Of a stretch of DNA of 36,687 nucleotides, positions 1-7,275 are shown piece by piece; position 1 is the first letter of the stretch, and each line of letters begins with the position of its first letter. The position numbers and the translations under genes were made by a program. Below the pieces are notes generated by a model. It made no database searches. It had not been told where the DNA came from and was given only the letters and a program-made list of their open reading frames with translations. The DNA is taken from assembly GCA_934647165.1 (NCBI GenBank), contig CAKUFA010000021.1, forward strand, positions 1-36,687, given 5' to 3'. Origin of the DNA: an uncultured Clostridia bacterium. GTDB taxonomy: Bacteria > Bacillota > Clostridia > Christensenellales > Aristaeellaceae.

Positions 1-508
1 TCTTTTCGTATAATTAGCCGTTCTCAGAAGTTTTAACTAATAGTTACAAAAGAAGCTCCGCATAACTTTTGTGCAGCAAGCCGCTCCCTTCCGCCACATG
101 CCAAGTCCAATTCTTTTTTCCTCCTTCTTTTCCTGCATTCCCTGCCTGTGCGGTGTAATCCACGCTCCGCACCTGCTATTGTATTTCATTTCCTCGTATG
201 CTAAACTTATAGTACACACACCAAACTGAAGGAAAGTGACCGTCATTGCATTAACCCATGCCAGCCGGACTGCCGGACAGCAAGCCCTTTCCCGCTGCAT
301 GAGGACAGCGTGAAAACAGTGCTGCCCGCTGCTTCGCAAAACGAAAGCACCCCTTTGACGCTGGTCTTCACGGATTCGCAAACGCCCGTTATGTTCCTTC
401 GCCTGATTCTGAAAGCGTAAATATCGATCATTGATATGGATGCTGAGGGGCAGGCATATCATCCGCCCCTCAACATTCCTGATGATACACAAAGGAGATT
501 GCCGCCCC
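1..508. other. Left-end stretch with no supportable gene
   Basis: I find no gene here that I can defend. A 163-codon minus-strand frame spans 37-528, but its product resembles nothing and its N-terminus runs over the ribosome site of the next gene. A promoter-like pair TTGTAT (179-184), 17 bp, TAAACT (202-207) lies on the plus strand and could serve the gene starting at 509, leaving a leader of about 290 bases. A short imperfect inverted repeat (ATATC/GATAT) lies near 420-437. The region may also hold the end of a feature that begins before the window. Confidence 0.4.
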
Positions 509-1417
509 ATGCAAGGTAACCGCCGCACTGCTTTTTTTCATCTGCCCGGTCTGTTTGAATTCGATGCGCTGTATTCTGCCTTTCTGCCCCTTTTCCATGC
601 GCACCGGGAGTATTTCTATGATTGGTGCGAAATCGGCTCGCTTTACGGTGCACCGGCGGACTGTCTGTGGGGCGGCGGCCGCGTCAGCTGCGGCAGCTGC
701 GACCCACAGCACGCTCTGGCGATGACGCGGCAATACGGCATTTCCGCCCGGTTGACGTTCAGCAATTCCCTGCTGCGGCCGGAGCACCTTGCCGACAGCC
801 GCTGCAACGCACTTTGCCGCCTGTTTGCAGGCAGCGGCGGCCCTCAAAACGGCGTCATCGTTCATTCGGAATTGCTGCTTGACTATTTGAAGCGCATGTA
901 TCCCATGCTCTACTTCGTTTCCTCCACCACCAAGGTACTGACCGATTTTTCCGCCCTCAAGCAGGAGTTGGCACGACCCGATTTTGCTTATGTGGTGCCG
1001 GATTTTCGCCTGAACAAGGTCTTTGGCCAGTTAAGCGCCCTGCCCCAGGCACAAAAGGACAAGGTGGAATTTCTCTGCAACGAATGCTGCGATTTTGCCT
1101 GCAAGTGCCGCAAATCCTGCTATGAAGCAGTCAGCCGAAGGAATTTGGGGCTTTCCGGTCCCGATCATCACTGCCCCGCGCCAAGCGCCGGGGAAGGCTA
1201 TCGCTTTTCCAATGCCATGAAAAATCCAGGATTCATCAGCGTGAACGATATCCGGGAGCGCTTTCTGCCTATGGGATTTTCGCATTTCAAAATCGAAGGC
1301 CGCGGGCTTGGCAGCGCACTTATTCTGGAATTCCTGCTCTACTACATGACAAAGCCGGAATATCACCTGCACGTGCGGGAAGCACTTTATCTTGACAATA
1401 TGCTGGATCTGTTTTGA
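509..1417 (+). CDS. U32-like (peptidase U32 family) TIM-barrel protein with a cysteine cluster
   Basis: A 302-residue protein with no signal peptide. The ATG at 509 is chosen because AAAGGAG (491-497) precedes it; upstream in-frame starts have no such site. Near the C-terminus the segment FKIEGR (about residues 260-265) matches the hallmark of U32 proteins, which are TIM-barrel enzymes once called collagenase-like peptidases. Several U32 members (UbiU/UbiV, TrhP, RlhA) are now known to carry a 4Fe-4S cluster and act in oxygen-independent hydroxylation of RNA or quinones. Here a dense set of cysteines at about residues 190, 193, 194, 198, 200 and 204, plus 222, could bind such a cluster. The protein is shorter than typical U32 enzymes, so the exact subfamily and substrate are unknown. 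It is probably transcribed alone, since a hairpin follows it. Confidence 0.7.
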   Translation: MQGNRRTAFFHLPGLFEFDALYSAFLPLFHAHREYFYDWCEIGSLYGAPADCLWGGGRVSCGSCDPQHALAMTRQYGISARLTFSNSLLRPEHLADSRCNALCRLFAGSGGPQNGVIVHSELLLDYLKRMYPMLYFVSSTTKVLTDFSALKQELARPDFAYVVPDFRLNKVFGQLSALPQAQKDKVEFLCNECCDFACKCRKSCYEAVSRRNLGLSGPDHHCPAPSAGEGYRFSNAMKNPGFISVNDIRERFLPMGFSHFKIEGRGLGSALILEFLLYYMTKPEYHLHVREALYLDNMLDLF

Positions 1418-1422
1418 CAAAT

Positions 1423-1457
1423 GCGGCGGCAGAACGTTTCATCCGTCCTGCCGCCGC
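1423..1457 (+). terminator. Probable terminator after the U32-like gene
   Basis: A perfect 10-bp stem, GCGGCGGCAG (1423-1432) with CTGCCGCCGC (1448-1457), starts five bases after the stop codon. The T-rich tail is short and interrupted (TCTTA), so it may act as a weak terminator or an mRNA 3' stabiliser. Confidence 0.55.
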
Positions 1458-1574
1458 TCTTACCTGTCAGAAAATTCAGTCTGGCTGCTTTGCAGGGAAT
1501 TTTTTCTTTTTCCCGATGATTCTTTCCTTTTCCAGCGCCGCATTGCCAAAGCCAGCAGCTTATCCTCTTTTTCC

Positions 1575-1603
1575 TGGACAATTTTCCTTTCTTCAGCTAC
1601 AAT
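1575..1603 (+). promoter_or_regulatory. Sigma-A-type promoter of the FliB-like gene
   Basis: TGGACA (1575-1580), a 17-bp spacer and TACAAT (1598-1603) lie about 55 bases before the chosen ATG at 1658. This indicates that the gene is transcribed independently of its neighbour. Confidence 0.65.
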
Positions 1604-1657
1604 TCAAACAAGGCATTTCTTCTTTCTATTTCCATGTTTCCGAGGGAGGTTCTCTGT

Positions 1658-2584
1658 ATGAAGCTCATTGCCCCGGAGGGCTACACCGATTTTGCCTGCA
1701 CAGCCGGGCAATGCCGTCACACCTGCTGCGCCGGATGGGAAATTGACATTGATCCGGCAACGCAGGCTGCCTATCGCGCAATGCCCGGTAAAATGGGGGA
1801 TCGCCTTCGCCAAAGCATTGACTGGGCAGAGGATGGCGTATCCTTTCACCTGACAGAAAACGAGCGCTGCCCCATGCTGCGCGATGATGGGCTTTGCGAC
1901 GTTATCTGCAAGCTTGGGCAAGACGCACTGTGTCAAATTTGCACCGATCACCCGCGGTTTCGCCACTTCTATGCGGACAGGGTGGAAATTGGCCTGGGCT
2001 TTTGCTGTGAAGAAGCCGCGCGCATGCAGCTTGCCCGCACCTTGCCCTTCCGCCTTTCCGTGCTGGAGAACGATGGTTCGCCCGGCGAACCGGATGCACA
2101 GGAGCAGGCATTTTTCCATTGGCGCGACACGCTGATGGCCGCTGCTGTCATGCGAACCCTTACCCTTGAAACGCGCATGACCCGCATCATGCAGTTAGCC
2201 GGGCTTTCTTCCTTGCCGGCTGTGCAGGAAACCGCACGTTTTTGCCTGACCCTGGAGCAGTTAGATGATGCATGGACTCAGCAGCTCACGAATTTTGTTG
2301 CTATCAGCAGCGCTCCCCGCGCGCTTCCGTCATCCCTCGATATACCAGCTGAGCAGCTTCTGTGCTACCTGCTCTACCGTCACTTGCCGGATGCGTTGGA
2401 GGACGGGCAGCCCCTTGCGCAGCTTGCGCTGTGCCTCGCACTGTGGCAGCTGTGTCTTGCGCTGTGCGCGGCTCATTCTGCGCCCTCGCTGGCTGTGTTG
2501 ACCGATCTTGCGCGCATGATGTCTGCGGAAATTGAATACTCGCAGGAAAATCTGGATGCACTGGCTCTGTGGGCTGAAAGATAA
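1658..2584 (+). CDS. FliB-type (flagellin lysine-N-methylase) family protein
   Basis: A 308-residue protein. The ATG at 1658 follows GGGAGG (1644-1649). The family's cysteine layout is clear. The N-terminal motif is C-x4-QCRHTCCAGWEI. A central run, CPMLRDDGLCDVICKLGQ, is followed by LCQICTDHPRF. The third motif is GLGFCCEEAAR. FliB homologues methylate lysines on flagellin, but many anaerobic Firmicutes carry copies away from flagellar genes with no proven substrate. No flagellin or motility gene is visible in this window, so the target here is unknown. The cysteines suggest a bound metal or iron-sulfur cluster; that is inference. The gene has its own promoter and converges on the flavoprotein gene through a shared bidirectional terminator. 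Confidence 0.85.
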   Translation: MKLIAPEGYTDFACTAGQCRHTCCAGWEIDIDPATQAAYRAMPGKMGDRLRQSIDWAEDGVSFHLTENERCPMLRDDGLCDVICKLGQDALCQICTDHPRFRHFYADRVEIGLGFCCEEAARMQLARTLPFRLSVLENDGSPGEPDAQEQAFFHWRDTLMAAAVMRTLTLETRMTRIMQLAGLSSLPAVQETARFCLTLEQLDDAWTQQLTNFVAISSAPRALPSSLDIPAEQLLCYLLYRHLPDALEDGQPLAQLALCLALWQLCLALCAAHSAPSLAVLTDLARMMSAEIEYSQENLDALALWAER

Positions 2585-2652
2585 GGATCTGCATTGCCTG
2601 CCCGGAAGCACCCCGTCATCTGCGTTGCAGGATACATTGTTTGCCCCGACAC

Positions 2653-2698
2653 AAAAAGCCCCTTGCCGCAATGTTTGAATTGCTGCAAGGGACTTTTT
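2653..2698. terminator. Bidirectional terminator between convergent genes
   Basis: A 14-bp stem with one mismatch, 2653-2666 with 2685-2698, is extended by GCAAT/ATTGC (2668-2672, 2679-2683). It is bounded by A5 on the left and T5 on the right, so it can end transcription of both the FliB-like gene (plus) and the flavoprotein gene (minus). Confidence 0.9.
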
Positions 2699-2749
2699 GC
2701 TATTCAGGCAGCTGCGGATCAGTCCAGCCTCCCCGCAGCCACCAAAGGA

Positions 2750-4627
2750 TTACTTGCTCGCGTACTCCGCGGCAGCTGCACCGGCGATGCGGCCAAAGAC
2801 CACAAAGTCAGCCACAGCATTGCCGCCCAGACGGTTCGCACCGTGCACGCCACCGGTAACCTCGCCGGCCGCATACAGGCCGGGGATTACGTTGCCGTTC
2901 ACATCCACCACTTCCGTGTTGGTGGTGATCTTCAGACCGCCCATGGTGTGGTGCACACCAGCGGACACCTTGATGGCGTAGTAAGGAGCGGTGTTCAGGG
3001 GATTGGCAAAGCTGGTGCGGCCAAAGTCGGGGTCATTCTTGGCCTCCACATAGCCGTTCCAGGTGTTCATGGTTTCAGCCAGTGTTGCGCCGTCCACGCC
3101 AATGGCTGCACCCAGCTCTTCATAGGTGTTGCCGGTGAAGGTGTAGCCCTTCTTGATGTAGCCCTGGATAACGTTGGAAGCATCCGCCATGGCCTGGTCA
3201 ACAATCAGCCAGCTGTAGGAGCCGGTCTGTGCAATTTCCGCAGCAGACACCACGTCACGGGTGCCCACTTCATCAATGAAGCGCTTGCCTTCCGCGTTCA
3301 CCAGCACAGCGCCGTCGCCGCGCAGGCCTTCGGTAATCAGCGCCGCGGTGTCAAACTGCACCGTGGGGTGAATCTGAATCTGATCCATATCCACCGTGTC
3401 AGCGCCGATGGCCTGCGCCATCGCAATACCTTGACCCTGTGCGCCGGCCGCATTGGTGGTCATGAAGCCAGCCAGCTCGGGCTTGTACTTTTCAACCATT
3501 TCGCTGTTTGCGCCGAAACCGCCGGTAGCCAGCAGCACAGCCTTGGCGTTCACCGTCACGGTTTCGCCATCCTTGCCGGTGGCAACCACACCGCAGGCAG
3601 CGCCGTCCTTGGTCAGGATGGTGTTGGCCAGCGTGCTGGTCAGGATGGTGATGTTCTCGTTCTCATTGCAAGCGGTCTCCAGCAGGGGAATCATGTAGGA
3701 GCCCACGGAGATGGTCTTGCCCTCTGCGTTCACCGGGCGATGGATACGCTTGACGGACGCGCCGCCGAAGCTGCCCACGCTGGTGAGGTTGATGTTCACC
3801 GTCTTCAGCCATTCGATGGCTTCAGCGCTGTTTTCGCACAGCGTCTTCACCAGGTCGAAATTGTTCACGGCCTTGCCGCCGATCATGGTATCCAGCTCCA
3901 TCAGTTCCACGGAGTCGAAATAGCCCTCAGGCTTCGCCTGATAGGCATCCCACTGTGCCTGCACCGTTGCAGCCAGCGCAGTCACATCCGCGTTGTCCGC
4001 ATAAGTGGACGCAGCAGCCTTCAGGGTCTTCTCCACGCCTGCTTCCTCGCCGAAGGTGTTCTCATCCTGGGCGGGGGTCTTCGCAGCGTTCATGCCGCCG
4101 GTAGCACGCACGGAGTTGCCGCCGACAACGGCCTGGCCTTCCAGCACAACCACTTTCTTGCCGGCCTGGGCAGCCGTGAGCGCTGCGGTCATGCCTGCAC
4201 CGCCTGCACCCACAATCACCACATCGGCGTCATAGGTGGCATCCTCCGCCTTAGCCGCCTCCTTCACGGTCTTGTAGTCGTCGGGGTTCACACCTGCGAG
4301 CACAAGCGCTGCTTCCGCAGCAGCCTTCACCGCGTCTGAGGAGAAGGTCGCACCGCTCACGCCATCCACCGCAATGCTGTTGTTTTCCACCATTGCAGCA
4401 GGCATGTTTTCAATGGCCTTGGAGCCAATGCCCTCGGTCTCATTGACGCCAACCGCCTTCACATCGGTCATCACACCGTCAGTCAGCGTCACAGTTACCG
4501 TCACGTCACCGCCAAAGCCCTTGGCAGTGCCTTCAAAAGTGCCATTCACGCCGTCAGCCAGGGCCGCGGGCGCCATGGTCAGCACCATCATGCCAGCAAG
4601 CAGCAGCGCTAGAAAACGCTTCTTCAT
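2750..4627 (-). CDS. Exported flavoprotein reductase (FMN-binding domain plus fumarate-reductase-type FAD domain)
   Basis: A 625-residue protein. The start at 4627 follows AAGGAGG and begins a signal peptide with likely cleavage after APAALA (about residue 24); no lipobox cysteine is seen. Residues ~28-105 form an FMN-binding domain with the ApbE flavinylation motif DGVSGAT (88-94), so FMN should be bound covalently to Thr94. Residues ~132-622 form the FAD_binding_2 domain: VIVGAGGAG dinucleotide motif (137-145), GGNSVRATGGMNAA, IHPT, GTRDV, HHTMGG and NRLGGN. The His/Arg set matches fumarate-reductase-type active sites. It should act outside the membrane as a terminal reductase in flavin-based anaerobic respiration; fumarate, urocanate or a related enoate is possible. 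No ApbE, quinone or membrane electron donor is encoded nearby. Transcribed alone. Confidence 0.9.
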   Translation of the reverse strand: MKKRFLALLLAGMMVLTMAPAALADGVNGTFEGTAKGFGGDVTVTVTLTDGVMTDVKAVGVNETEGIGSKAIENMPAAMVENNSIAVDGVSGATFSSDAVKAAAEAALVLAGVNPDDYKTVKEAAKAEDATYDADVVIVGAGGAGMTAALTAAQAGKKVVVLEGQAVVGGNSVRATGGMNAAKTPAQDENTFGEEAGVEKTLKAAASTYADNADVTALAATVQAQWDAYQAKPEGYFDSVELMELDTMIGGKAVNNFDLVKTLCENSAEAIEWLKTVNINLTSVGSFGGASVKRIHRPVNAEGKTISVGSYMIPLLETACNENENITILTSTLANTILTKDGAACGVVATGKDGETVTVNAKAVLLATGGFGANSEMVEKYKPELAGFMTTNAAGAQGQGIAMAQAIGADTVDMDQIQIHPTVQFDTAALITEGLRGDGAVLVNAEGKRFIDEVGTRDVVSAAEIAQTGSYSWLIVDQAMADASNVIQGYIKKGYTFTGNTYEELGAAIGVDGATLAETMNTWNGYVEAKNDPDFGRTSFANPLNTAPYYAIKVSAGVHHTMGGLKITTNTEVVDVNGNVIPGLYAAGEVTGGVHGANRLGGNAVADFVVFGRIAGAAAAEYASK

Positions 4628-4672
4628 GATCAAGTCCTCCTTGATGTTCTTTGCCGTTTTTCGGCATCGCCT

Positions 4673-4681
4673 ATTATAGCA
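4673..4681 (-). promoter_or_regulatory. Extended -10 promoter of the first flavoprotein gene
   Basis: Read on the minus strand the element is TGC-TATAAT, an extended -10, about 45 bases before the ATG. The -35 region is poor. A small TGCCG/CGGCA hairpin lies in the leader between promoter and ribosome site. Confidence 0.6.
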
Positions 4682-4811
4682 TAGACGCAGGAAAAAATCC
4701 ATATTTTTCGACAAGAAATTAACGACAATTTTTTAACTTCCACTCTCCTTTTTGTTCTTCTGGTTTTTCTATCCGCATACACTTCCAGCAGGTGAGCAAG
4801 GAGGGATTTCT

Positions 4812-5222
4812 ATGACGCAGACCGTTCATCGCAGAAGAAGCAGTTCCGGAACACGGCGAAACCTGCCGCGGTTGCTGCGGGGGTTGGGTGTTGCCGTGTT
4901 AACCACCATGCTTGGCGTTGCCGTGTTTGCCCTGTTGATGACCTGGCTGCGCCCGTCTGACGGCGTGATCCGTGTGTTCAACCAGGTGCTGAAGCTTGTG
5001 TCCATTACCCTTGGTGTAGCTGCCGCCGTTGGTCGCGGCGGCGAAGGTGGCCTAGCACGCGGCGCTGCCATTGGGTTAGGCTATATGGCTCTTGGCGTGG
5101 CATTGTACGCGCTTTTGTCCGGCCAAAGCGCGCCCTTCACCTCCTATCTGGCGGATCTGGGCATGGGCATAGCCGGTGGCGGCATCATCGGGGCAATTCT
5201 GTCGAATATTTCGCCAAAATGA
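4812..5222 (+). CDS. TIGR04086 family membrane protein
   Basis: A 136-residue protein starting at the ATG at 4812 after AAGGAGGG. A basic N-terminus (RRRSSSGTRR) is followed by four hydrophobic segments, at roughly residues 25-50, 58-75, 82-102 and 112-133, with glycine-rich helices. Proteins of this family (TIGR04086, function unknown) are typically found directly upstream of the SCIFF peptide and its maturase, exactly as here. The context suggests a membrane role connected with SCIFF, perhaps export or sensing, but no activity is known. The SCIFF promoter begins one base after this gene's stop codon. Confidence 0.85.
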   Translation: MTQTVHRRRSSSGTRRNLPRLLRGLGVAVLTTMLGVAVFALLMTWLRPSDGVIRVFNQVLKLVSITLGVAAAVGRGGEGGLARGAAIGLGYMALGVALYALLSGQSAPFTSYLADLGMGIAGGGIIGAILSNISPK

Positions 5223-5251
5223 TTGCAAAGCCGCAGAAAATCGTGTATAAT
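5223..5251 (+). promoter_or_regulatory. Promoter of the SCIFF gene
   Basis: TTGCAA (5223-5228), 17 bp, TATAAT (5246-5251). A near-perfect sigma-A promoter placed immediately after the membrane-protein stop codon, giving SCIFF a leader of about 40 bases. Confidence 0.85.
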
Positions 5252-5296
5252 GTACCTATTCCCTGTTATTTCATAAGAATTGGAGGAAATTGATCC

Positions 5297-5494
5297 ATGA
5301 AGCATATCGAAACTATCCAGAATCCTTGCCTGAAGCAGTCCCTGGTGCATGGCGGTTGCGGCGAATGCCAGGCTTCCTGCCAGAGCGCTTGCAAGACCAG
5401 CTGCACCGTGGCGAACCAGTCCTGCGCCAACAAGGAAAACAATGCTGTGCTGGGCGGCAACGAGGGCAAGCTGAACCGCTCTTTCGGCAAGTAA
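5297..5494 (+). CDS. scfA: SCIFF ranthipeptide precursor (six-cysteine in forty-five)
   Basis: A 65-residue peptide starting MKHI at 5297 after TGGAGG. The core GGCGECQASCQSACKTSC with the following NQSC is the almost invariant SCIFF core, with cysteines at 21, 24, 28, 32, 36 and 43. SCIFF is a ribosomally made peptide of Clostridia in which a radical-SAM enzyme links cysteine sulfurs to neighbouring residues as thioethers. Two things differ from the usual ~46-residue precursor as I recall it: an additional cysteine at position 11 in the leader part, and a C-terminal tail of about 20 residues after the last core cysteine (NNAVLGG to RSFGK). A strong terminator follows, so the peptide should be made in excess over the maturase. 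Confidence 0.95.
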   Translation: MKHIETIQNPCLKQSLVHGGCGECQASCQSACKTSCTVANQSCANKENNAVLGGNEGKLNRSFGK

Positions 5495-5520
5495 AGCACC
5501 CGTCGGTTGTCTGTCTATGA

Positions 5521-5550
5521 AAAGGGCGGAGAGATTTCCGCCCTTTTTTC
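5521..5550 (+). terminator. Terminator/attenuator between SCIFF and its maturase
   Basis: The stem GGGCGGA (5525-5531) with TCCGCCC (5538-5544) is extended by A4/T4 pairing and followed by a T run. Read-through at this hairpin would set the ratio of peptide to maturase. Confidence 0.9.
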
Positions 5551-5591
5551 ATGACTTTCCCCTTTTTGAACCATCATTAGGAGGCTTTTTC

Positions 5592-6941
5592 TTGATTCAT
5601 ACGTTCAAAGCTGTTGGTCAGCCGATGATGCTGGATGTGGGCAGCGGCGCAGTGCATGCGCTGGACGACATGGCCTACGACGTGATCACCCTCTGGAACG
5701 ACCACACACCCGAGGAGATTGTTGAAGCGCTGAAGGATAAATACGACGCTGAGGAGCTTCAGGAAGTCATCGGCGAAGTGCGTCAGCTGGAAGAGATGGG
5801 GGCGCTCAACACCCCCGATGATTACTCCGATGTGCAGCTGCACGAGCCGGGCGTTGTGAAGGCCATGTGTCTCCACGCGGCCCACGACTGCAACCTGCGC
5901 TGCAAATATTGCTTTGCTGCCACGGGTGATTTCTGCATGGGCGAGCGCAAGCTTCTGCCCTATGAGGTTGGCAAGGCTGCGCTGGACTGGCTGGTGGAAC
6001 ACAGCGGCAACCGTGTGAACCTGGAAGTAGACTTCTTTGGCGGCGAACCACTGATGAACTTCCCGGTTGTCAAGCGGCTGGTGGAATACGGCCGTTCCAT
6101 TGAAAAGGAAAAGAACAAGCATTTCAAATTCACCACCACCACCAACTGCGTGCTGATGAACGATGAAATCATGGATTTCCTCAACAAGGAAATGGACAAC
6201 GTGGTCATTTCCATCGATGGCCGCCCCGAGGTGCACGATCGCATGCGTCCCACCGTCAACGGCAAGGGCAGCTTCGATCTCATCATGGAAAAGGCCAAAC
6301 GTTTTGCTGAAAAGCGTGGGCAGAAGCAGTATTATGTCCGCGGCACCTTCACCAAATACAACAAGGACTTCGGCAACGATGTGCTCTTCCTGGCCGATCA
6401 AGGCTTCGAGCAGCTGTCCGTGGAGCCTGTTGTGACCGATCCGAAGGTGGAATACGCGCTCACGGAAGAAGACCTGCCCGAAATCATGCAGGAATACGAC
6501 CGCCTGGCGCAGATTTATCTGGATCGCCGCGCCAACGGCAAGTGGTTCAACTTCTTCCACTTCATGGTGGACTTGCAGGGCGGTCCCTGCCTGCGCAAAC
6601 GTCTTACCGGCTGCGGCGCCGGCAATGAGTACGTAGCCGTGACGCCGGATGGCGATATCTATCCCTGCCACCAGTTTGTCGGCCGCGAAGGCTACCGCAT
6701 GGGCAGCGTTCTGGATGGAACCTTTGACCGGGATATCCAAAAGAAGTTTGCCGCCAACCACGTGCTCAACAAGGAAAAGTGCCGTGACTGCTGGGCGCGG
6801 TTCTTCTGCTCCGGCGGGTGCGCAGCCAACGCGCAGGCGTTCCATGGCGATATTTCCCAGCCTTATGACATGGAGTGCCAAATGGAGCGCAAGCGTCTGG
6901 AATGCGCCATGGCCATTTATGCCAAGGAGCATCAAAAGTAA
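5592..6941 (+). CDS. scfB: SCIFF radical-SAM maturase (thioether-forming, SPASM)
   Basis: A 449-residue enzyme. The TTG at 5592 is chosen: AGGAGGC (5579-5585) lies seven bases upstream and the product then begins IHTFKAVGQ as in the family. The nearest in-frame ATG (5517) precedes the terminator hairpin of the SCIFF gene. Residues ~1-90 form the peptide-recognition region. The radical-SAM CX3CX2C motif is CNLRCKYC (100-107), followed by FFGGEPLMNF. The C-terminal SPASM domain supplies the auxiliary cluster cysteines, including GPCLRKRLTGCGAG, YPCHQF, CRDCWARFFCSGGC and DMEC. It binds SAM and 4Fe-4S clusters and installs thioether links in the adjacent SCIFF peptide. The cytosolic location follows from the absence of a signal peptide. 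Confidence 0.95.
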   Translation: MIHTFKAVGQPMMLDVGSGAVHALDDMAYDVITLWNDHTPEEIVEALKDKYDAEELQEVIGEVRQLEEMGALNTPDDYSDVQLHEPGVVKAMCLHAAHDCNLRCKYCFAATGDFCMGERKLLPYEVGKAALDWLVEHSGNRVNLEVDFFGGEPLMNFPVVKRLVEYGRSIEKEKNKHFKFTTTTNCVLMNDEIMDFLNKEMDNVVISIDGRPEVHDRMRPTVNGKGSFDLIMEKAKRFAEKRGQKQYYVRGTFTKYNKDFGNDVLFLADQGFEQLSVEPVVTDPKVEYALTEEDLPEIMQEYDRLAQIYLDRRANGKWFNFFHFMVDLQGGPCLRKRLTGCGAGNEYVAVTPDGDIYPCHQFVGREGYRMGSVLDGTFDRDIQKKFAANHVLNKEKCRDCWARFFCSGGCAANAQAFHGDISQPYDMECQMERKRLECAMAIYAKEHQK

Positions 6942-6950
6942 AGCAAAAAG

Positions 6951-6973
6951 AAGAGGCATATGCCTCTTTTTTT
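6951..6973 (+). terminator. Terminator of the SCIFF maturase gene
   Basis: AAGAGGC and GCCTCTT (within 6951-6968) form a 7-bp stem with an ATAT loop followed by a T run to 6973. Repeat copy A begins right after it. A second copy of the 3' arm (CCTCTT followed by CTTTTTT) lies at 7178-7190 on the far side of the repeat. Confidence 0.85.
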
Positions 6974-7177
6974 GCGTGTCGACAAAGTGGCTTTGCTACT
7001 TTGTCGATTTTGCATTTTTCACTGTCAGCGAAGCTGACGGTTGCGAAAAATAAAATGTATGGTTTCGCCTTTGGCCGAAACCACCCCGCCCGACCGGTAT
7101 AGCCGGTCGATACGAATCCATTCTGAGGGTCATGATGCCCCTCAGACTCCTTCTCATATGGTTTGTCGACAGTCTGG
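6974..7177 (+). repeat. Hairpin-rich intergenic repeat, copy A (MITE-like)
   Basis: About 203 bp shared with 35818-36020, in the same orientation, at roughly 75-80% identity by eye. It begins GCGTGTCGACAAAG and ends GTTTGTCGACAGTCTGG, so the ends form a 10-bp terminal inverted repeat (TGTCGACAAA / TTTGTCGACA). Inside are five successive hairpins: GTCGACAAAGT paired with ACTTTGTCGA; GTCAGC/GCTGAC (7024-7038); GGTTTCG/CGAAACC (7061-7082); CGACCGG/CCGGTCG (7091-7109); and a CTGAGGG/CCCTCAG hairpin (about 7123-7146). No reading frame is shared between copies. It is flanked by near-direct repeats, GCCTCTT-T-rich on both sides, which resemble a target duplication of the host terminator's 3' arm. 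Confidence 0.85.
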
Positions 7178-7216
7178 CCTCTTCTTTTTTACTGCTGTTT
7201 TCTGGAGTCATGCACC

Positions 7217-7260
7217 TAAAAAGCGTCCCCGCAGAGGTTCTCGCCTCTGCAGGGACGCTT
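7217..7260 (-). terminator. Terminator of the second flavoprotein gene
   Basis: Stem AAGCGTCCC (7221-7229) with GGGACGCTT (7252-7260), continued by GCAGAGG/CCTCTGC (7231-7237, 7244-7250). On the minus strand the stem is followed by T5. Confidence 0.9.
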
Positions 7261-7275
7261 GCCTTTTTCAGGAAA

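Noticed and set aside
203..420. Plus-strand open stretch reading …SVKTVLPAASQNESTPLTLVFTDSQTP…
   Set aside because: It looks protein-like for 40 codons but has no start codon or ribosome site and no recognisable family. Left as unexplained.
37..528. 163-codon minus-strand open frame at the left end
   Set aside because: The product resembles nothing, is rich in Arg/Cys in a way typical of non-coding frames, and its N-terminus overlaps the ribosome site and start of the U32-like gene.
2594..4339. 581-codon plus-strand frame opposite the first flavoprotein gene
   Set aside because: It is an antisense shadow: His/Gly/Val-rich, no ribosome site, and the minus-strand protein has a full set of domain motifs.
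5517..5591. N-terminal extension of the SCIFF maturase from the ATG at 5517
   Set aside because: It would be translated from the terminator hairpin of the SCIFF gene; the TTG at 5592 has a proper ribosome site and gives the family N-terminus.
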